From: Streptomyces tateyamensis
GTDB taxonomy: Bacteria > Actinomycetota > Actinomycetes > Streptomycetales > Streptomycetaceae
Assembly: GCF_003205575.1 (NCBI RefSeq)
Contig: NZ_PYBW01000004.1
Coordinates: 46,348 to 110,347 of the forward strand
Length of the DNA: 64,000 nt
Direction of reading: 5' to 3'
Below the pieces are notes generated by a model that was not told where the DNA came from, ran no database searches, and saw only the letters and a list, made by a program, of their open reading frames with translations. This document shows positions 54,338 through 62,140 of this stretch, piece after piece. The position numbers and the translations under genes are program-made. The first letter of the stretch is position 1; each line of letters opens with the position of its first letter.

Positions 54338-54365
54338 TTGGAGCTGTCCGGAGATCCGATATAGT
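54338..54365 (+). promoter_or_regulatory. Promoter of tRNA-Leu
   Basis: TTGGAG (54338-54343), 16 nt, TATAGT (54360-54365), 15 nt before the mature tRNA. Confidence 0.5.
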
Positions 54366-54380
54366 TGCGTTCAGCACCGA

Positions 54381-54464
54381 GCGCGGGTGGCGGAATAGGC
54401 AGACGCGCTGGATTCAGGTTCCAGTGCCCGAAAGGGCGTGGGGGTTCAACTCCCCCCTCGCGCA
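54381..54464 (+). tRNA. tRNA-Leu (anticodon CAG)
   Basis: An 84-nt class II tRNA. The acceptor GCGCGGG/CTCGCGC has one G-U pair. The anticodon arm CTGGA-TTCAGGT-TCCAG puts CAG in the loop. A long variable arm (TGCCCGAAAGGGCGT) is typical of Leu, and the T-arm is GGGGG-TTCAACT-CCCCC. CCA is not encoded. A mobile module lies immediately downstream. Confidence 0.95.
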
Positions 54465-54499
54465 CAGCGGGTAGTTCACAGAACTGCCCAGGTCAGATT

Positions 54500-54542
54500 G
54501 ACAGAACCCCCGGTTCGGAGAAATCCGAGCCGGGGTTCTGTC
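54500..54542 (+). terminator. Hairpin terminator after tRNA-Leu
   Basis: The arms 54500-54519 and 54524-54542 pair almost perfectly around a GAAA loop, followed by a T-rich stretch (TCGTTGTGTT). Confidence 0.75.
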
Positions 54543-54738
54543 GTTGTGTTCGAGGGTGTGGCTGGGGCGGGTGGTGTTTGTGGTGCCCGGGTCGTCTGGG
54601 GAGCGCTGTTCGGTCGTCAGGTGTGCGGTTCGGGGTGGGTGCCGCTTGCCGGAGCTGCGTGTCGGGTGTTTTCGGGCAGGCCGAAGCCGTCGCTGTTGCG
54701 GGTGGCGGTGACGGGGGGTGGGTGTGCGGCTGTGTCGT

Positions 54739-56544
54739 TCAGCCGGGTGGTGCTGCGCCGGCCAGTTCGCTGAGGCTGGTGATGCGGCGTCGGGTGCGGG
54801 TGCGCTGGCCGGGGACGTTCGCCGGGGCGGGGCTGGTTTCGCCGAGGAGGGTGGCCCAGGGGTCAGGTCGGCGGCGTTTGGCGTGCCAGTCGCGTAGGAG
54901 GTGGATGTTGACGGCCGCGAGGGTGAAGGCGATGAGGACCGCGTTCTTCAGGGTTCCGAAGACGCGAGTGTGGCCCCGGTCCAGGTGGGCGCGGTGGATT
55001 TTGATCTCGGCGTTGGAGGATTCGACGGCCGCTCGGCGGCCGTAGTCCTGGGCCCAGTCGGTGGTGCCCCAGATGTGGCGTTGCCAGGTCCAGGCAAGGG
55101 TGTCCGGGGGAAGAGTGAGGGTCTTTCCGCAGCCGCAGGGGGTTCCGCGGCGGCAGCCGGTGGTGGGGCGGGTGTGCGGCAGTCGTAGGGAGGCGGGGGT
55201 GTTAGGGCAGCGGACCCGTCCTGCGAGGGCGGGGCCTTTCAAGCGCTGGTAGCCGTCGGTGTCGCGGGCGCTGTGAGGGGTGAAGGCGTAGACGGCGCGC
55301 TGGTCGTAGCGGGCGTGCAGGGCCAGTTTCTCTTCTCTGGGCATGCCGATGCGGAAGCCGGGCAGGTCGCGCAGTTGCTCGGGGAGGGCGTCGGTGAACA
55401 CGGTGCCGTCGATGACGACGGTGCCGGCGATGGGTCCGGGGTGGGTGCCGCGCTGGTTGGGGTGCAGGTCGAAGACGGGCTCGATGCCGCGCAGGCGGAC
55501 GGGGTGGGCCCAGCTGCTGGGGATGCAGTAGGAGTAGCCGCGGTCGATCAGCACGTCCCGCACGACGGGCTGCTCCGAGCGGGAGGCATCGCATTGTCGG
55601 GTCTGGTCGAGCGCGGCCAGGCCGGCTTGGCCTTTGTGGGAGCCGGCCGGGGACAGGCGCATGCCGCGGATGAGGAAGGGGACCTCTTCGCCGCTGAGGG
55701 TGCGGGCGTTGACGGCCAGGTGGAGGTCGTGTCCGCAGAAGATGCCGCCTGGGGTGAGGTTGGTGCCGGAGCGGTAGCCGTCGCGGGCGTCGGGGTCCAG
55801 GGTGTTCTGGGCTCGGCCGTCGTGGCCGGTGCGCGGCCAGCCGGGTTCGTTGGCCGGGTGGCGGTCCCGCTTCCCGTCCTTGCCGTCTTTGCTGCTGCTT
55901 TTCTTGCGGGGTTTGACCGGCAGGTGGTCGGGGTCGACGTCGGGTGCGGCGGACCAGGAGCGGCGGCGGGCCCAGGTCTCGTAGTCGGTGGAGTCAATCG
56001 CGACAGAGCCGGACAGTGCCACGCTTACGGGGATGGAGGCGGCGAGGAGCCGCTGCTGGAAGGCGTCCGGAGTGATCGTCTCGTGCGGGCAGTCGTCGGG
56101 ACAGAGCACTTCTCCGGTCCGGTGGTCCACGAAGGGACCGGGGTGGCTGTGCGCGATGGTGACTGTTCCCGCGTCCAGGGCGGTGACGAGCCTGTCGTAG
56201 GCGTGCCAGACCATCCGGTAGCTGGCCCCTTCGTTTCCCAAGGAGGCTAGTCCCAGGGCTCGTTGGGCGGATGGGGAGAGTTGGGCGAGGGTGGCGGTGA
56301 CCTTGGTCAGGTGCATCTCCTCTTGCCGCAGGGCGTGCAGTGCCAGGCCGGTGAGCAGGGCGCGGGCTGGGAAGAGGCGTGGTGTTCCGGTGGAGGTGTG
56401 CAGGACTGTTTCGACGGCGGGCAGCAGTCCGCTGGCGTCGATGAGGTGCTGGGCGCGCCGCAGTATCTGGGTCTCGTTTATCGGCCGCACCGCGCGGTGG
56501 TGGGGCAGGGGTTTGGGTTCGTCGGCGGAGCCGGTGGGGTTCAC
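54739..56544 (-). CDS. DDE transposase of a tRNA-linked two-gene module
   Basis: A 601-aa transposase with the three acidic residues in the expected order: Asp in VAIDSTDYETWARRRSW (about 184), Asp in VLIDRGYSYCIPSSW (about 334) and Glu in RRAAVESSNAEIKIHRAHLD (about 508). This resembles IS1182/IS4-like DDE enzymes. The middle carries a Lys-rich stretch (KPRKKSSSKDGKDGKRDRHP, 211-230) and a Cys-rich zinc-like segment (CRRGTPCGCGKT). GTG 56544 overlaps the TGA of the recombinase-like gene (GTGA), so the two are made together. I saw no terminal inverted repeats around the gene pair. The coupling to a recombinase-fold protein is unusual for an ordinary IS. Confidence 0.75.
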   Translation of the reverse strand: MNPTGSADEPKPLPHHRAVRPINETQILRRAQHLIDASGLLPAVETVLHTSTGTPRLFPARALLTGLALHALRQEEMHLTKVTATLAQLSPSAQRALGLASLGNEGASYRMVWHAYDRLVTALDAGTVTIAHSHPGPFVDHRTGEVLCPDDCPHETITPDAFQQRLLAASIPVSVALSGSVAIDSTDYETWARRRSWSAAPDVDPDHLPVKPRKKSSSKDGKDGKRDRHPANEPGWPRTGHDGRAQNTLDPDARDGYRSGTNLTPGGIFCGHDLHLAVNARTLSGEEVPFLIRGMRLSPAGSHKGQAGLAALDQTRQCDASRSEQPVVRDVLIDRGYSYCIPSSWAHPVRLRGIEPVFDLHPNQRGTHPGPIAGTVVIDGTVFTDALPEQLRDLPGFRIGMPREEKLALHARYDQRAVYAFTPHSARDTDGYQRLKGPALAGRVRCPNTPASLRLPHTRPTTGCRRGTPCGCGKTLTLPPDTLAWTWQRHIWGTTDWAQDYGRRAAVESSNAEIKIHRAHLDRGHTRVFGTLKNAVLIAFTLAAVNIHLLRDWHAKRRRPDPWATLLGETSPAPANVPGQRTRTRRRITSLSELAGAAPPG

Positions 56545-57494
56545 GGGTGGCCGGTCGGCGGCTGGGTGAGCGCGTGGGCGAGGCGCAGGGCGGCTTGCTG
56601 CTTGGGGAGCGGGGTGGTGTGGGGGATGAGGTCGATGAGGCTGCCGGTGGAGTTCAGCCCGGCCGCGGCCAGGAGTTCGGGCGGCGGGGTGCCGGCGTTG
56701 AGGTGGGTGACCAGCCAGGTGGTCCGCAGTCTGGAGGTGCTCAGGGCGGGTAGGCGGGAGGGGATCTCGATGCTGGAGGCGAGGTTGCCGAGCCGGTTCT
56801 TGCCGGTCGCGGAGACCGGTCCGACCAGGGGTTGGTCTGGGAAGCGGCGGGCGAGGGTGCGTACCAGGGGTGCGTAGGCGGCCAGGACCGGGATCTCGCG
56901 TGGTCTGCTGCCCGCCAGGGTGATCACGGTGACGCCTCCCGGGGTGGTGGTGACATCTTCGCCGGTGAGGACGAGGTGCTCGCCGCCGATGAGTCCGGCG
57001 CCCAGGCCGGCGCCGAGCAGTCCGAGGGCGGCCCGGCGGCGGTGCGGGGTCTTCTGCTGGCGGGCTGCGGCCAGCAGCCCGGCGACGTCCGGGTCGGTGT
57101 AGGGAGGGGAGAGCCGGTTGCGGGAGATCGTCTCGGGGGCTGGTGGCCAGGGGGCGCGGCGGGTGACGGCGCGGGCGACGGAGGTCAGGCGCGAGCGGTG
57201 CGTGCTGCGGGAGGTGTCCTTGAGGTGTGGCATGCCGGTGGCGACGTAGCGGTCCACCACGTCGGGGTGGAACAGCGCCTCGGTGTCCAGGGGCAGGAAC
57301 ACCGAGCGGGCCCAGGCGCAGAAATGGGCCACGGTGGTCATGTGCTGGACCGCCGCCCAGGGCGAGTCCGGGCGGAAGGCGGTGACGGTGGCCCGCGTCA
57401 GTGCGGCGACCTCCTGCCACTGGTCGCCGGTCAGCTTGCTGGGTTCGTAGGCGGCGACCGCCGAGGCGACGGTGCTCACCACGCGCCCGCCCAT
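56541..57494 (-). CDS. Degenerate tyrosine-recombinase-fold protein
   Basis: A 317-aa protein with the two-domain plan of a tyrosine recombinase: an N-terminal SAM-like core-binding domain (QWQEVAALTRATVTAFRPDS, HLKDTSRSTHRSRLTSVARA) and a C-terminal catalytic-like domain (RRAALGLLGAGLGAGLIGGE, VTVITLAGSRPREIPVLAAY, LSTSRLRTTWLVTHLNAGTP). The box I Arg appears replaced (GLGAG where GLRxxE is usual). The box II His is Ser, and no Tyr follows in the AAGLNSTGSLIDLIPH stretch, so strand cleavage is unlikely. It is coupled to the DDE transposase by a 4-bp overlap. It may serve as a DNA-binding or targeting partner (inference). The start (ATG 57494 or GTG 57512) is uncertain. Confidence 0.6.
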   Translation of the reverse strand: MGGRVVSTVASAVAAYEPSKLTGDQWQEVAALTRATVTAFRPDSPWAAVQHMTTVAHFCAWARSVFLPLDTEALFHPDVVDRYVATGMPHLKDTSRSTHRSRLTSVARAVTRRAPWPPAPETISRNRLSPPYTDPDVAGLLAAARQQKTPHRRRAALGLLGAGLGAGLIGGEHLVLTGEDVTTTPGGVTVITLAGSRPREIPVLAAYAPLVRTLARRFPDQPLVGPVSATGKNRLGNLASSIEIPSRLPALSTSRLRTTWLVTHLNAGTPPPELLAAAGLNSTGSLIDLIPHTTPLPKQQAALRLAHALTQPPTGHP

Positions 57495-57538
57495 GACCAG
57501 GTCCCGCGGCACCCGTACCGGCCCTCCCGCGCCCGAAG

Positions 57539-57554
57539 TGGTCTTACAAGACCA
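57539..57554. promoter_or_regulatory. Palindromic operator between the recombinase-like gene and the HTH gene
   Basis: TGGTCTT-AC-AAGACCA, 7-bp perfect arms, in the divergent region 57495-57655. The small HTH protein at 57656 is a candidate binder. Confidence 0.5.
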
Positions 57555-57655
57555 TCATCGGAGCGAAGTGGTGAGGCGGGTGGGGCGAATGCGAAAGGCG
57601 GGGATGTGTTCTGGCGCACACGCGGGCAGATACCGGCCCCGGCTACGGTGGGGCC

Positions 57656-57982
57656 ATGCCGCGCAGTCAACGCGATGAAGCCCCTGTCCTCTACCTGCTC
57701 CACGGAGTCTGGCCCGAGGGCCGGCTGCGGGACGACGCCCCGGCCAGCGCCCGGTACGGGCAGATCTTCGCCCAGCGCCTCAAGCGCGTGATAGCCGAAC
57801 GGGGCCTGAACCCGCTGAAGATCGAGAAGACGATCGGCGTCAACCGCCGCACCGTCGAGCGCACCCTGCGCGGCGCGGTCCTGCCGGACTTCGGCGCCAT
57901 CGCCCGCCTGGAGGACGGACTCCAAGTCGGTCTCTGGCCGTGCCGCCACTGCGGCCCGGCCGATCACACAGAGGCAAACTGA
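57656..57982 (+). CDS. Small XRE-like helix-turn-helix protein
   Basis: A 108-aa protein. The central helix-turn-helix (about residues 36 to 85) reads FAQRLKRVIAERGLNPLKIE, KTIGVNRRTVERTLRGAVLP and DFGAIARLEDGL, an XRE/Cro-like arrangement. The tail ends in CRHCGPADH, with two Cys and a His that could bind metal. It is divergent from the recombinase-like/transposase pair, with a palindrome in between. It is probably the repressor or control protein of that module. ATG 57656 is the first start and no strong ribosome site is seen. Confidence 0.7.
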   Translation: MPRSQRDEAPVLYLLHGVWPEGRLRDDAPASARYGQIFAQRLKRVIAERGLNPLKIEKTIGVNRRTVERTLRGAVLPDFGAIARLEDGLQVGLWPCRHCGPADHTEAN

Positions 57983-58181
57983 CGCACGAAGCGTCGCCAA
58001 ACGACCATGATAGGTCGTAATGGGCACACACAGCCGCGAACCGTCCAACGCCCCCACCTGGGGGCACACGTTCGGGTGACAGCCGCGACCGGCGAGCGCT
58101 CCGCGGGACGCGGATTGCTAAGCTCGCAGGGCGACTCGACCCTGATGGAAACCACTTCTCTACGGTGACAGTTGCATTTGG

Positions 58182-58212
58182 GGCAGGTCCGGGGCGCTAT
58201 CCCGGACCTGCC
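58182..58212 (-). terminator. Hairpin terminator after the winged-helix gene
   Basis: 12-bp perfect arms (58182-58193 and 58201-58212) with the 7-nt loop GCGCTAT, 13 nt past the stop codon of the minus-strand gene at 58226. Confidence 0.8.
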
Positions 58213-58225
58213 TGCTTCTGTGCGG

Positions 58226-58894
58226 CTACCCGCTCACCGGGACCCCCTCGGCGCTCTGCGGGGCCAGCCGGTAGTAGACGTGCTTCTTGCCCGGTTCCTT
58301 CTGCCGCACCAGCTCACCGTTGCGGATCATCGTGTTGAGCGCGCCTCGGATCCGGCGCTGGCCGGGGACGCCCAACTTGGCGCACAGGTCCAGCGCTGAC
58401 CACCAGCGGTTCGGCGCGTCCAGCATCAACGCGATCACCCGCTCCCGCTTGGTCGGCTGCCCAACCACCATGTCCTCGCCCTCCGGTGAGGAGCCGTCGA
58501 GTCCGGTGACCGCCATGCCGCCCAGGGCGTGGTCGGCCTGCGCCGCCAGCCACTCGGCGCCATCGGCGCCCTGAGGGGCGGCAGCGGTCTCCACGCCCGG
58601 CAGGAGAAGCACTCTGTCTCCTGGGGTCCGCTCCGGCCTGTGCGCCGCACTGCCGGACACGGCAGGTTCGGGGGCAGGTTCGGCAGCCGGGGGCATCGGT
58701 GACGTGGGAGCGGAGCGTGGTCCGGGAAGGGTGATCGTGCGCCACAGTGGCTCGCTGTCCACGACTTCGCGCACGGTGTCGATCATCGCGCCGAGGGTGC
58801 GGACCCGCTCCTCGGCGGCCTCCCGCTCCTGTACCAGCAAGGCGAGAAGATCGGGAGGGGAATGGTGGGTGAGGGCCTCGGCCCAGGAAACCAT
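58226..58894 (-). CDS. Unknown protein with N-terminal coiled coil and C-terminal winged helix
   Basis: A 222-aa protein of no family that I recognise. Residues about 12 to 45 form an amphipathic helix (LLALLVQEREAAEERVRTLG) likely to be coiled. A proline-rich, low-complexity linker follows. The last about 75 residues look like a winged-helix DNA-binding domain (TKRERVIALMLDAPNRWWSA, LDLCAKLGVPGQRRIRGALN, TMIRNGELVRQKEPGKKHVY). ATG 58894 is preceded by a pair of direct repeats (58909-58925). Its place next to the tRNA-linked module suggests accessory DNA, but no link to transposition is shown. It is followed by a strong terminator, so it is monocistronic. Confidence 0.7.
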   Translation of the reverse strand: MVSWAEALTHHSPPDLLALLVQEREAAEERVRTLGAMIDTVREVVDSEPLWRTITLPGPRSAPTSPMPPAAEPAPEPAVSGSAAHRPERTPGDRVLLLPGVETAAAPQGADGAEWLAAQADHALGGMAVTGLDGSSPEGEDMVVGQPTKRERVIALMLDAPNRWWSALDLCAKLGVPGQRRIRGALNTMIRNGELVRQKEPGKKHVYYRLAPQSAEGVPVSG

Positions 58895-58908
58895 GGAAGC
58901 CACAGCAG

Positions 58909-58925
58909 GTGACCTTAGTGACCTT
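58909..58925. promoter_or_regulatory. Direct repeats upstream of the winged-helix gene
   Basis: GTGACCTT-A-GTGACCTT: two identical 8-mers spaced one base apart and 15 nt before the ATG, with ACCCAGGGT about 30 nt further out. A self-regulation site is possible. Confidence 0.4.
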
Positions 58926-58936
58926 GGACCCTGCAC

Positions 58937-59490
58937 TCCTAACCCAGGGTAACTAATCCACCCCAGGGAGTGAACGAAGGCAGTGCCTCAAACGTCCTGC
59001 AGGGAACCGGATCTGACAGGCGACAGTTGGATAAGCCGCAGTTCAGAGACCTGATCGCGCCGGTAGGAGAGCGCCCCTGTACCGACCAGGGCCGCATCCA
59101 CCCAGGGCGTGTTTCCGCTCAGATTCCGCAGGCCCTCCTCGAGATCCGCAGGGGAGGGGTTCAGCGGCACTGGGGTTCGCGTGGGAGCATCGTCATGGCG
59201 TCGGACAGCACCGTCCCTGTCACCAGATCCCACGTGCGGTGGGTTCATACGGCACGTCGACGACCACGGGACCGCAGCACTGTGTGTCGGCCCGCGTGAT
59301 CCAGGGCCAACTCCTGTATCTCCTGCGCACGTTGTGGGACGCCCTGTCGCCGACCCCGGTCAACGTCTTGAGAGCATGATCCGCCTCGCGATGATCTCCA
59401 ACCTCGCGAAACGAGCAACGGGCGAACCACCATAACCTGGCACAATCCATGAACTACCACGCATCCAAGCAGGACGTCCTCTGAGGTGGG
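58937..59490. other. Decayed stretch of about 550 bp without an intact gene
   Basis: No reading frame here has a start, ribosome site and coherent product. On the minus strand, fragments in different frames look coding: REVGDHREADHALKTLTGVG (59220-59450 frame), QRAQEIQELALDHAGRH in the next frame, and NPSPADLEEGLRNLSGNTPW (58988-59248 frame). Together they could be a frameshifted remnant of a TPR-like regulator, but this is weak. The base composition is lower in GC than in the neighbours. Confidence 0.3.
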
Positions 59491-60237
59491 TTAGTGAGTG
59501 GCGAGGGCTTGGATCGTGTCCAGCGGGACTCCGTGCAGTCCGTTCACTGCGGCACGGGTGTAGGAGTCGCTGCCCGGGATTTCAGCGAGGGGGCCGGTGA
59601 AGGGTGTGCTGGTCAGGCCGGTTGTGTTCCAGCACCCTGCGGTGCTGAGGATGACTTGGTTGCCGACTACCGGGGCAACGCTCATGGTGGGACCCGTCAG
59701 GAAGCCGCCACTGGGCTGAGGCCAGATGATCGCGAAGAGGCTGCCATCTGTGGCCCAGAGCGCGCCGGCGTCCGCGCCGGGGATCGGGCCGGATGGACCG
59801 TGCGCACTGTTGGCCCAGACGTGACTGCCGGACGCCATGCTGGGGCCGCTCAGTGTGTGGACGTCTGTCAGCTGCATCTCGGCGTACGGCAGACCCTCTG
59901 GACCGGTGTGGCCGGTCAGGGTGCCCTTCGCGACGATGATCGAGGCGCCGCGCCCTCGTGCATCCGCGAGGGTCCGTTCCATCGGGTCGCTGGCGCATCC
60001 AGATGCGCCCGAAAAGGCAGTGGGTGTCGTGCTGGGGGTGCTGATTGCGGTGGGTCGGCCAGTGGTGCCGGCGCCCGCGCCCAGCACGATGATGCCCATC
60101 GCCAGGGCGGCTGCGGCGCCAACAGTGAGAGCTCGTTTCGTGGTTCGACGCCTGCGCTTGGACTGCAATGCGGCGAGTACGGCCGCTTGGTCTGGTGCGT
60201 GGCCGGACAGGGCATCGGTGAGGTCGTTCACATCCAC
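59491..60237 (-). CDS. Membrane-anchored partner of the SigE-type sigma factor
   Basis: A 248-aa protein. A short cytoplasmic N-terminus (DLTDALSGHAPDQAAVLAAL) and an Arg-rich stop (KRRRRTTKR) are followed by one membrane helix (ALTVGAAAALAMGIIVLGAG), a Thr/Pro linker and an extracytoplasmic domain with three Cys. GTG 60237 lies 4 nt after the sigma stop codon, with AGGAGG upstream. The layout (sigma gene then single-span membrane protein) suggests an anti-sigma-like or co-regulated role, but no zinc anti-sigma motif is present. It is not assigned to a known family. Confidence 0.7.
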   Translation of the reverse strand: MDVNDLTDALSGHAPDQAAVLAALQSKRRRRTTKRALTVGAAAALAMGIIVLGAGAGTTGRPTAISTPSTTPTAFSGASGCASDPMERTLADARGRGASIIVAKGTLTGHTGPEGLPYAEMQLTDVHTLSGPSMASGSHVWANSAHGPSGPIPGADAGALWATDGSLFAIIWPQPSGGFLTGPTMSVAPVVGNQVILSTAGCWNTTGLTSTPFTGPLAEIPGSDSYTRAAVNGLHGVPLDTIQALATH

Positions 60238-60241
60238 GGGC

Positions 60242-60733
60242 TCAGCCCTCCTGGGTTGTAGGTTGTGCGGGCAGCCGAAGGACTGCACGGGCCTGGGACA
60301 GATGGGACCGTACGGTGGCAGGCGTGCAGCCCAGTGCCTCTGCGATCTGCTGATCGTCCTGGTCGAGCAGGTAGCGCATTACTACGGCTGCCCGTTGGCG
60401 CGAGGTCAGCTGGGAGAGCAGCCGGTCGACCTCGTCCTGGCGTACCACGGCCTCGCTCGCATCCGGGCCTGCCCTATCGAGGACGCAGGTGTCCGCGGTG
60501 GGGGCGGTTCGCCGACGTGCGGTCTTGCGCCGCTCCGAGAGGTAGGTGTTGACCACGATCTGCCGCACGTAGGCGGCCGGCCGTTCCAGCGTGGAGACCT
60601 TGCGCCAGCGTGGGACGAGGGCAAGGAGTGCATCGGACAGGACATCCTCGGCCAGGTACGGATCGCCTGTCAGCGCACCTGCGAAGCGGCTGAGCCCCGG
60701 TAGCTCAGCGGCGAGGAAATCGTCGAGTGTCAA
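60242..60733 (-). CDS. SigE-family ECF RNA polymerase sigma factor
   Basis: A 163-aa ECF sigma. Region 2 has LTGDPYLAEDVLSDALLALV and ERPAAYVRQIVVNTYLSERR; region 4 has QLTSRQRAAVVMRYLLDQDD and ALGCTPATVRSHLSQARAVL. The frame extends to ATG 60790, but that codon abuts the stem of the hairpin at 60791-60821. The extra residues have no sigma similarity, so I prefer TTG 60733, which has AGAAGG about 10 nt upstream. It is co-transcribed with the single-span membrane protein downstream. The secreted protease gene upstream is on the same strand and ends in the hairpin. Confidence 0.82.
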   Translation of the reverse strand: MTLDDFLAAELPGLSRFAGALTGDPYLAEDVLSDALLALVPRWRKVSTLERPAAYVRQIVVNTYLSERRKTARRRTAPTADTCVLDRAGPDASEAVVRQDEVDRLLSQLTSRQRAAVVMRYLLDQDDQQIAEALGCTPATVRSHLSQARAVLRLPAQPTTQEG

Positions 60734-60790
60734 GATCGGGTTGCCTTCTGTCGTGCCGCGCGGGAGGGCGTACCAGAAGAGGAACGCCAT

Positions 60791-60821
60791 GGCCCCGCCC
60801 GTTTGTGCAGCGGGCGGGGCC
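60791..60821 (-). terminator. Hairpin terminator after the S1 protease gene
   Basis: GGCCCCGCCCG (60791-60801) and CGGGCGGGGCC (60811-60821) form an 11-bp perfect stem with a 9-nt loop, 33 nt past the protease stop codon. Confidence 0.7.
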
Positions 60822-60853
60822 GAAACCTCATGTCGTTGCCGGTCCGGCTCAGC

Positions 60854-62140
60854 TCAGCCGGTGACCAGGGATGCGCCAGGAATGGAGTTGACGATCGTGC
60901 GCATGGAGGTGAAGAGCACCTGGGTGCTGCAGATGTTGCCGCCGTCGTGGACAGGGCCGCAGTTGGACGCCGGACTGCCGACTGCTTGGATCATGCCGGC
61001 GGCGTACACCTGGCCGTCGCCGGCGAGGGTGAAGACCGGGCCGCCGCTGTCGCCCTGGATCGCTGCGATCTGACCGCCTGTCTGCTGGGTCGCGAGGATG
61101 TTTGTGACGGCGCCGTAGCCGTCGTTGAAGCTCACGGCCATCGAATTGACCACGATGTTGCAGTGCACACCGGAGTTGCCGCCGCTGGTGCACACTGGGG
61201 TGCCGAGCCCGACGTCGCCGAAGCCCACGACGGTCTTGTGGTAGCCGCTCGGATCGTTGTAGGCGCCGTCGAACATCAGCGAAGAGCCACTCTCGGTCAA
61301 GACCCGCGCAGCACCGTCGCCCGAAAACAGCTTCCCGGTGCCGTACGTGTTGGTGCCGTCTCGATCGTGGTATCCCTCGGCGATGCAGTGCCGGGCAGTC
61401 GTGGTGTAGTTGGACCCAGACAGACCGATGGAGAAACCCGTGGAGCAGGTGCTGCTGCCGCTGAGCATGTAACCGCCCGCGTTGAAAGGCGCGTTGTCAT
61501 TGCTGCGGGTGGCGGCGGCAGGGGTCGCCTCGCCACCGGCAACGACCTTGACCGCCACGTCGCCCGTCTGCGTAGCTAGTGAGCGAACGGCCGCTGAGCG
61601 GTTGGCCGTCGGGGCGGTATAGGAACCATTTACCACGATTCCGTCGTAGTCCGCGGTCACACCCGCTATGTAGGAGATCTTGAAGCCGGCCCACCCGCCC
61701 GCACGCGCCTGTTGCCACGTCGTGTCGATGGCGGCCTTGAGCTGCTGCAGACTGTACTTGCGCTGCTCGAACTTCACCGTGATGCCACGGGTTGCGGCTT
61801 CCCGACGGGCCTGCTCCTGCAGCGGTGAGTTCCCGTGCCAGAGCAAGGTCATCGACAGGTTCGCGGCGTCGTGAACGGACTCTATGAATCCGCTCTCGTT
61901 GATCCCAGGCCGGGCGATGAGCCACGCCTTGAACGCTTCCAGCTTCCGCTCGCGGTCAAGAAGGGGACCCTGCTGCTTGATGTAGGAGTCGAGGACGGAT
62001 CCACCGGTGCTTACCGACCTCGTATCAGTTGAAGGGCTGGCGTCGGCCAGTGCCGGTGCGACAGATGCGGCCAGGGCTGTCAGCCCGCTGAGGGCGACGA
62101 CAAGAGAAGTTCGTCCCCAGTTGCGCGAATTTTGGGCCAT
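60854..62140 (-). CDS. Secreted S1-family (streptogrisin/alpha-lytic-like) serine protease
   Basis: A 428-aa exported protease. It has a signal peptide (SLVVALSGLTALAASVAPAL), a pro-region of about 170 residues and the chymotrypsin-fold catalytic domain. The triad is visible as His in TTTARHC, Asp in SSLMFDGAYND and Ser in QGDSGGPVF (about residue 365). Three Cys pairs flank the active sites, as in streptogrisins. ATG 62140 has TTGGAG about 10 nt upstream, with an A+T-rich TATAT element further out. It degrades extracellular protein and is probably self-activated by removal of the pro-region. Confidence 0.9.
   Translation of the reverse strand: MAQNSRNWGRTSLVVALSGLTALAASVAPALADASPSTDTRSVSTGGSVLDSYIKQQGPLLDRERKLEAFKAWLIARPGINESGFIESVHDAANLSMTLLWHGNSPLQEQARREAATRGITVKFEQRKYSLQQLKAAIDTTWQQARAGGWAGFKISYIAGVTADYDGIVVNGSYTAPTANRSAAVRSLATQTGDVAVKVVAGGEATPAAATRSNDNAPFNAGGYMLSGSSTCSTGFSIGLSGSNYTTTARHCIAEGYHDRDGTNTYGTGKLFSGDGAARVLTESGSSLMFDGAYNDPSGYHKTVVGFGDVGLGTPVCTSGGNSGVHCNIVVNSMAVSFNDGYGAVTNILATQQTGGQIAAIQGDSGGPVFTLAGDGQVYAAGMIQAVGSPASNCGPVHDGGNICSTQVLFTSMRTIVNSIPGASLVTG

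Noticed and set aside
51208..54465. Open frame of 1,085 codons antisense to the FN3-containing gene
   Set aside because: The sense strand shows FN3 domains and normal codon bias, while the antisense frame is compositionally biased and runs into the tRNA.
54465..57655. Terminal inverted repeats delimiting an ordinary insertion sequence around the transposase pair
   Set aside because: No matching inverted ends were found flanking 54.7-57.5 kb by eye; an exact end search is needed before calling an IS.
58970..59299. Plus-strand 109-codon frame as a gene
   Set aside because: It has no ribosome site, no recognisable motif and mixed codon bias; minus-strand fragments in the same stretch look more coding-like.
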